DNA from: Elusimicrobiota bacterium
Lineage (GTDB): Bacteria; Elusimicrobiota; Elusimicrobia; UBA1565; UBA9628
Assembly: GCA_028869495.1 (NCBI GenBank)
Contig: JAGWRY010000429.1
Location: forward strand, 1 to 8,524
Reading direction: 5' to 3'
DNA: 8,524 nt
The first letter of the stretch is position 1, and every line of letters begins with the position of its first letter. The position numbers were made by a program, and so were the translations under genes. This document shows positions 6,332 to 8,524 of the stretch, piece after piece. Below the pieces are notes generated by a model, which was not told where the DNA came from, did not search any database, and worked only from the letters and a program-made list of their open reading frames with translations.

Positions 6332-6343
6332 ATTGAGGAATCG

Positions 6344-6817
6344 ATGACCGCGGAAGAGATCGAAGCGCTGGTGGCGCCGCTCCTCGAGCAGGAGGGCGCG
6401 GAGCTCGTCGACCTGCAGTGGCGCCGGGAAGGCCACCGCTGGGTCCTGCGCCTGTTCCTGGACAAGGCGGGCGGGATCACCCTGGACGACTGCGCGTATT
6501 TCTCGGACCGCGTCGGGGCGTTTCTGGACGAGAAGAACGCGATCAAGACCTCGTACGTCCTCGAGATCTCCTCGCCGGGCCTGGACCGGGTCATCAAGAA
6601 GGACGGGGATTTCGAGCGCTTCGCGGGCCAGCCCGTGAAGCTGCGCCTGCGGATCGCGGAGGCCGGCCAGCGCCGGTTCTCGGGGATCCTGAAGGGGCTG
6701 GAGGAGGGCCGCGTGACCGTGCAGGTCGGCGCGGAGCTCAAGCGTTTCGACCGCGCGAACGTCGACGAGCTGAGGCTCGACGACGCGGCCGCGGCCGATC
6801 TCGGGGGAGAGCGATAA
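6344..6817 (+). CDS. rimP: Ribosome maturation factor RimP
   Basis: RimP binds the free 30S subunit and aids its maturation in the cytoplasm. The 157-residue length is normal for the family (about 150). The N-terminal domain holds the expected E-x-x-x-x-P-L-L start, a V-D-L-Q-W-R strand with a V-L-R-L-F-L-D-K-A-G-G-I-T-L-D-D-C segment, and the family hallmark Y-V-L-E-I-S-S-P-G-L-D-R (71-82). The C-terminal part is the Sm-like barrel (F-x-G-I-L-K-G-L-E-E-G-R-V-T-V), ending in a short acidic/Ala tail. The start has a Shine-Dalgarno, GAGGA, directly after the leader terminator. The stop TAA shares its last A with the nusA ATG. This is the first gene of the rimP-nusA-infB operon. Confidence 0.96.
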   Translation: MTAEEIEALVAPLLEQEGAELVDLQWRREGHRWVLRLFLDKAGGITLDDCAYFSDRVGAFLDEKNAIKTSYVLEISSPGLDRVIKKDGDFERFAGQPVKLRLRIAEAGQRRFSGILKGLEEGRVTVQVGAELKRFDRANVDELRLDDAAAADLGGER

Positions 6818-8139
6818 TGGCCAAGTCCGAGTTGATGACGGCGTTGGAGCAGATCGCACGGGAGAAGAACATCCCGGTCGAGGAGATTTTGACGATGATC
6901 GAGGGGGCGGTCGTGTCCTCGCTGCGCAAGCACGTGGGCAAGGACGCCGACATCCGCGCGACGATCGACCGCGACAGCGGCCAGTTCTCGGCGGTCGTCG
7001 TCAAGAAAGTCGTCGAGGCCGTGACGACGCCCGACCTCGAGATGACCGTCGACGAGGCCCGCCGCCACAAGAAGAGCGCGAAGGTCGGCGACGAGGTGGT
7101 CTACGAGGCCCCGGCCGCGGACTTCGCGCGCATCGCCGCGCAGACCGCCAAGCAGGTGCTGACCCAGCGCGTCAGAGAGGTCGAGCGCGACAAGCTCTAC
7201 GAGGAGTACAAGCCGAAGGAGGGCGAGATCATCAACGGGTCCGTCCACCGCTTCCTCGACCGCAACATCATCGTCGACCTCGGCAAGACCGAGGCGATCC
7301 TGCCCCTGCGCGAGCAGATCCGCCGCGAGCGCTACGGGATCGGCGGGAACGTGCGCGCGGTGATCCTGCGCGTCGACAAGGCCCAGCGCGGTCCCGCGGT
7401 CGTCCTGTCGCGCGCGGCCGAGCTCTTCCTGCAGAGGCTGATGGAGCAGGAGATCCCTGAGATCGCCGACAAGACCGTCGAGGTCGTCCACATCGTGCGC
7501 GACCCCGGCTTCCGCGCGAAGGTGATCGTCAAGTCGAACGACCCGAAGGTGGACGCGATCGGCGCCTGCGTCGGCCTGCGCGGGTCGCGCATCCGCTCGA
7601 TCATGAACGAGGTCGCCGGCGAGCGCATCGACCTGATCCCGCACGCCGAGCGCGCCGAGCAGGCGCTGGCCAACGCGCTGGCCCCGGCCAAGGTCGCCTC
7701 GGTGCGCATCGTCGACGCCGAGAACCGCGTCGCCGAGATCCTGGTCGCCGAGGAGCAGCTGGCCCTGGCGATCGGCAAGGACGGGCAGAACGTGCGGCTG
7801 GCCCAGAAGCTGACCGGCTGGACCCTCGAGGTCAAGTCCGAGGGCCAGAAGCGGGCCGAGACCTCCTCCGCGCGGTCCGCGGCGGCGGAGGGCCTGGCGA
7901 CCCTCGAAGGCGTGGGCCCCAAGACCGTCGAGGCCCTGGTCAAGGCGGGCGTGACCGACGTCGCCCAGCTGGCCGCCCTCGCGCCGGAAGATCTGAAGGA
8001 GCGCGCCGGGATCGGCGAGAAGACCGCGGCCAAGATCGTCGCGGCGGCGAAGGCGGCCGTCGCGGCGGCTCCGACCCCGGAGGCCTCGCCCGAGGAAGCG
8101 GCCGGACCGGCCGAGCCGGGGGCGGCGTCCCAGGCCTGA
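6817..8139 (+). CDS. nusA: Transcription termination/antitermination factor NusA
   Basis: NusA binds RNA polymerase and nascent RNA, promoting pausing and intrinsic termination and taking part in antitermination. The 440 residues show the full order of domains. The N-terminal polymerase-binding domain covers about 1-130 and ends in a long helix (V-R-E-V-E-R-D-K-L-Y-E-E-Y). S1 spans about 135-200 from EGEIINGSV. KH1 carries GACVGLRGS (249-257), and KH2 carries IGKDGQNVRLAQ (from 319). A C-terminal helix-hairpin-helix unit at about 360-415 (LEGVGPKT and AGIGEKTA) resembles the acidic-repeat fold of E. coli NusA, which has two such repeats. It ends in an acidic Ala/Pro/Glu tail of about 25 residues. 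The ATG overlaps the rimP stop (TAATG), and a GGGGGAGAG purine run (6803-6811) serves as its Shine-Dalgarno. A gap of 52 bases precedes the next gene. Confidence 0.98.
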   Translation: MAKSELMTALEQIAREKNIPVEEILTMIEGAVVSSLRKHVGKDADIRATIDRDSGQFSAVVVKKVVEAVTTPDLEMTVDEARRHKKSAKVGDEVVYEAPAADFARIAAQTAKQVLTQRVREVERDKLYEEYKPKEGEIINGSVHRFLDRNIIVDLGKTEAILPLREQIRRERYGIGGNVRAVILRVDKAQRGPAVVLSRAAELFLQRLMEQEIPEIADKTVEVVHIVRDPGFRAKVIVKSNDPKVDAIGACVGLRGSRIRSIMNEVAGERIDLIPHAERAEQALANALAPAKVASVRIVDAENRVAEILVAEEQLALAIGKDGQNVRLAQKLTGWTLEVKSEGQKRAETSSARSAAAEGLATLEGVGPKTVEALVKAGVTDVAQLAALAPEDLKERAGIGEKTAAKIVAAAKAAVAAAPTPEASPEEAAGPAEPGAASQA

Positions 8140-8186
8140 CGGCGAAAATGCTATCATGACGCCGTAGGACCTCGAGATTCCTAGGA
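8139..8186 (+). promoter_or_regulatory. nusA-infB gap: paired inverted repeats with extended -10-like motif
   Basis: ACGGCG (8139-8144) and CGCCGT (8160-8165) flank an AT-rich loop that contains TGC followed by TATCAT (8149-8157), an extended -10-like sequence. A second small inverted repeat, TAGGA (8165-8169) and TCCTA (8179-8183), ends at the AGGA Shine-Dalgarno (8183-8186) of the next gene. No -35 match is visible. Either hairpin could affect initiation of the downstream gene; both are short. Confidence 0.3.
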
Positions 8187-8191
8187 CAGCC

Positions 8192-8524
8192 ATGGAAAAA
8201 AAGACGACGACGAAGAAGCCGGCGGCGAAGAAGGACGACGCGGAGGCCAAGACCAAGAAAGCCCCCGCGAAGAAGGCCGCGGGCAAGGCGAAAGCCTCCT
8301 CGAAGAAGAAGGCGGTCGAGGGCGTCGTCCAAGCCGAGGCCGAGGTCCGCGCGAAGCAGGAGGAGGGCTCGATCGCCCCCCCGTCGTCGAACCTGGTCTC
8401 CGCGTTCGCGATGTTCAAGAAGCGCAAGGTCGCGACGTCGGCCCCGAGCGTCACGCGCCTGGCCGCCGGCGCCTCGCTGCCCCGGCCGCCGGCCCCGAAG
8501 CCTCCCGCGGCGCCCGCCCCGGTC
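8192..8524 (+). CDS. infB: Probable translation initiation factor IF2, disordered N-terminal extension (runs off right edge)
   Basis: An open frame of 111 codons starts at an ATG with AGGA five bases upstream and continues past the window end. The first 45 or so residues are rich in Lys, Ala and Thr with repeated KK pairs (AAKKDD, APAKKAAGKAKASSKKK). A short, more ordered segment near 67-78 (NLVSAFAMFKKR) follows, then a Pro/Ala-rich stretch. No G domain or other catalytic motif is within the window, and I do not see the IF2_N fold. The infB call rests on position directly after nusA, the usual order in bacteria, and on the fact that IF2 commonly carries long charged Lys/Pro/Ala-rich N-terminal regions. 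A histone H1-like DNA-binding protein is the main alternative by composition. Confidence 0.65.
   Translation, partial: MEKKTTTKKPAAKKDDAEAKTKKAPAKKAAGKAKASSKKKAVEGVVQAEAEVRAKQEEGSIAPPSSNLVSAFAMFKKRKVATSAPSVTRLAAGASLPRPPAPKPPAAPAPV

Larger units (their letters stand above)
6268..6343 (+). promoter_or_regulatory. Structured rimP leader, candidate transcription attenuator
   Basis: The region between the predicted transcription start and the rimP ATG holds two hairpins in tandem, each followed by seven T residues, then the Shine-Dalgarno GAGGA (6335-6339) four bases before the ATG. Any message for rimP, whether from the local promoter or read through from proS, must pass both. In E. coli the operon leader upstream of rimP (formerly yhbC) contains terminators through which NusA limits its own synthesis, so a similar feedback is a reasonable inference here. 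No tRNA lies in the leader, unlike metY in E. coli. Confidence 0.55.

Noticed and set aside
6298..6336. Twelve-codon TTG-started mini-frame through the second rimP leader hairpin, ending at TGA over the Shine-Dalgarno
   Set aside because: It would suit a leader peptide, but it has a weak start, no proper ribosome site and no repeated regulatory codons, so chance is more likely.
6206..6343. Possible tRNA gene upstream of rimP, as metY in E. coli
   Set aside because: No cloverleaf, T-loop consensus or CCA-type end is visible; the hairpins present are terminator-like.
8148..8167. Two tiny overlapping frames (ATG to TGA, then ATG to TAG) in the nusA-infB gap
   Set aside because: Each is three sense codons long with no ribosome site; I treat this as chance inside the AT-rich loop.
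6073..8454. Very long minus-strand open frame (793 codons) opposite rimP, nusA and the infB start
   Set aside because: It is the reverse shadow of two certain genes; the composition is biased and no recognisable domain appears. High GC makes stops rare on the opposite strand. Similar long frames opposite cdsA, dxr, rseP and proS were dropped for the same reason.
1..8524. A CRISPR array, mobile element or novel defence system
   Set aside because: I found no direct-repeat array, no transposase or integrase, and no defence-type domains. All coding space on the plus strand is explained by conserved housekeeping genes.

Overview
This is a very GC-rich stretch of a bacterial chromosome, with G or C at nearly every third codon position. 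It carries mostly conserved housekeeping genes. Gene order and protein style suggest a Gram-negative-type bacterium: it uses the MEP isoprenoid pathway, has a site-2 protease of the RseP type, and has a bacterial ProRS with an editing insertion. Elusimicrobiota is my tentative guess from overall resemblance. I cannot confirm the phylum from sequence alone.

Layout. Positions 1-1329 (minus strand) hold the N-terminal 443 codons of a polytopic YfhO-like membrane protein that runs off the left edge. A short AT-rich divergent region (1330-1397) follows. On the plus strand come cdsA (1398-2177), dxr (2174-3349) and rseP (3346-4452), joined by two ATGA stop/start overlaps. proS (4490-6205) follows after 37 bases with its own Shine-Dalgarno. 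This is the familiar cdsA-dxr-rseP-proS cluster, but the frr and uppS genes that often precede cdsA are absent and the divergent membrane gene sits there instead.

The gap at 6206-6343 is the most structured non-coding part of the window. It contains a strong GC hairpin just after the proS stop and a near-consensus sigma-70-type promoter whose -35 box forms the apex of that hairpin. Downstream lie two further hairpins, each followed by seven T residues, and then the rimP Shine-Dalgarno. It reads as a combined proS 3' end and an attenuated leader for the rimP-nusA-infB operon.

rimP (6344-6817) and nusA (6817-8139) overlap by one base. A 52-base gap with two small inverted repeats and an extended -10-like motif precedes a Lys/Ala/Pro-rich reading frame (8192 to the window end). 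By position this is probably the N-terminal extension of infB (IF2).

Functionally, the first operon joins phospholipid precursor synthesis (CdsA), isoprenoid synthesis (Dxr), envelope-stress proteolysis (RseP) and tRNA-Pro charging (ProS). The second joins 30S maturation (RimP), transcription pausing, termination and antitermination (NusA) and translation initiation (IF2). I see no CRISPR array, tRNA, rRNA, insertion sequence or phage gene. The points that most deserve a second look are the rimP leader, two substitutions at normally conserved Dxr active-site positions, an AT-rich perfect inverted repeat inside dxr, and a TATAAT box placed to give a leaderless cdsA transcript.
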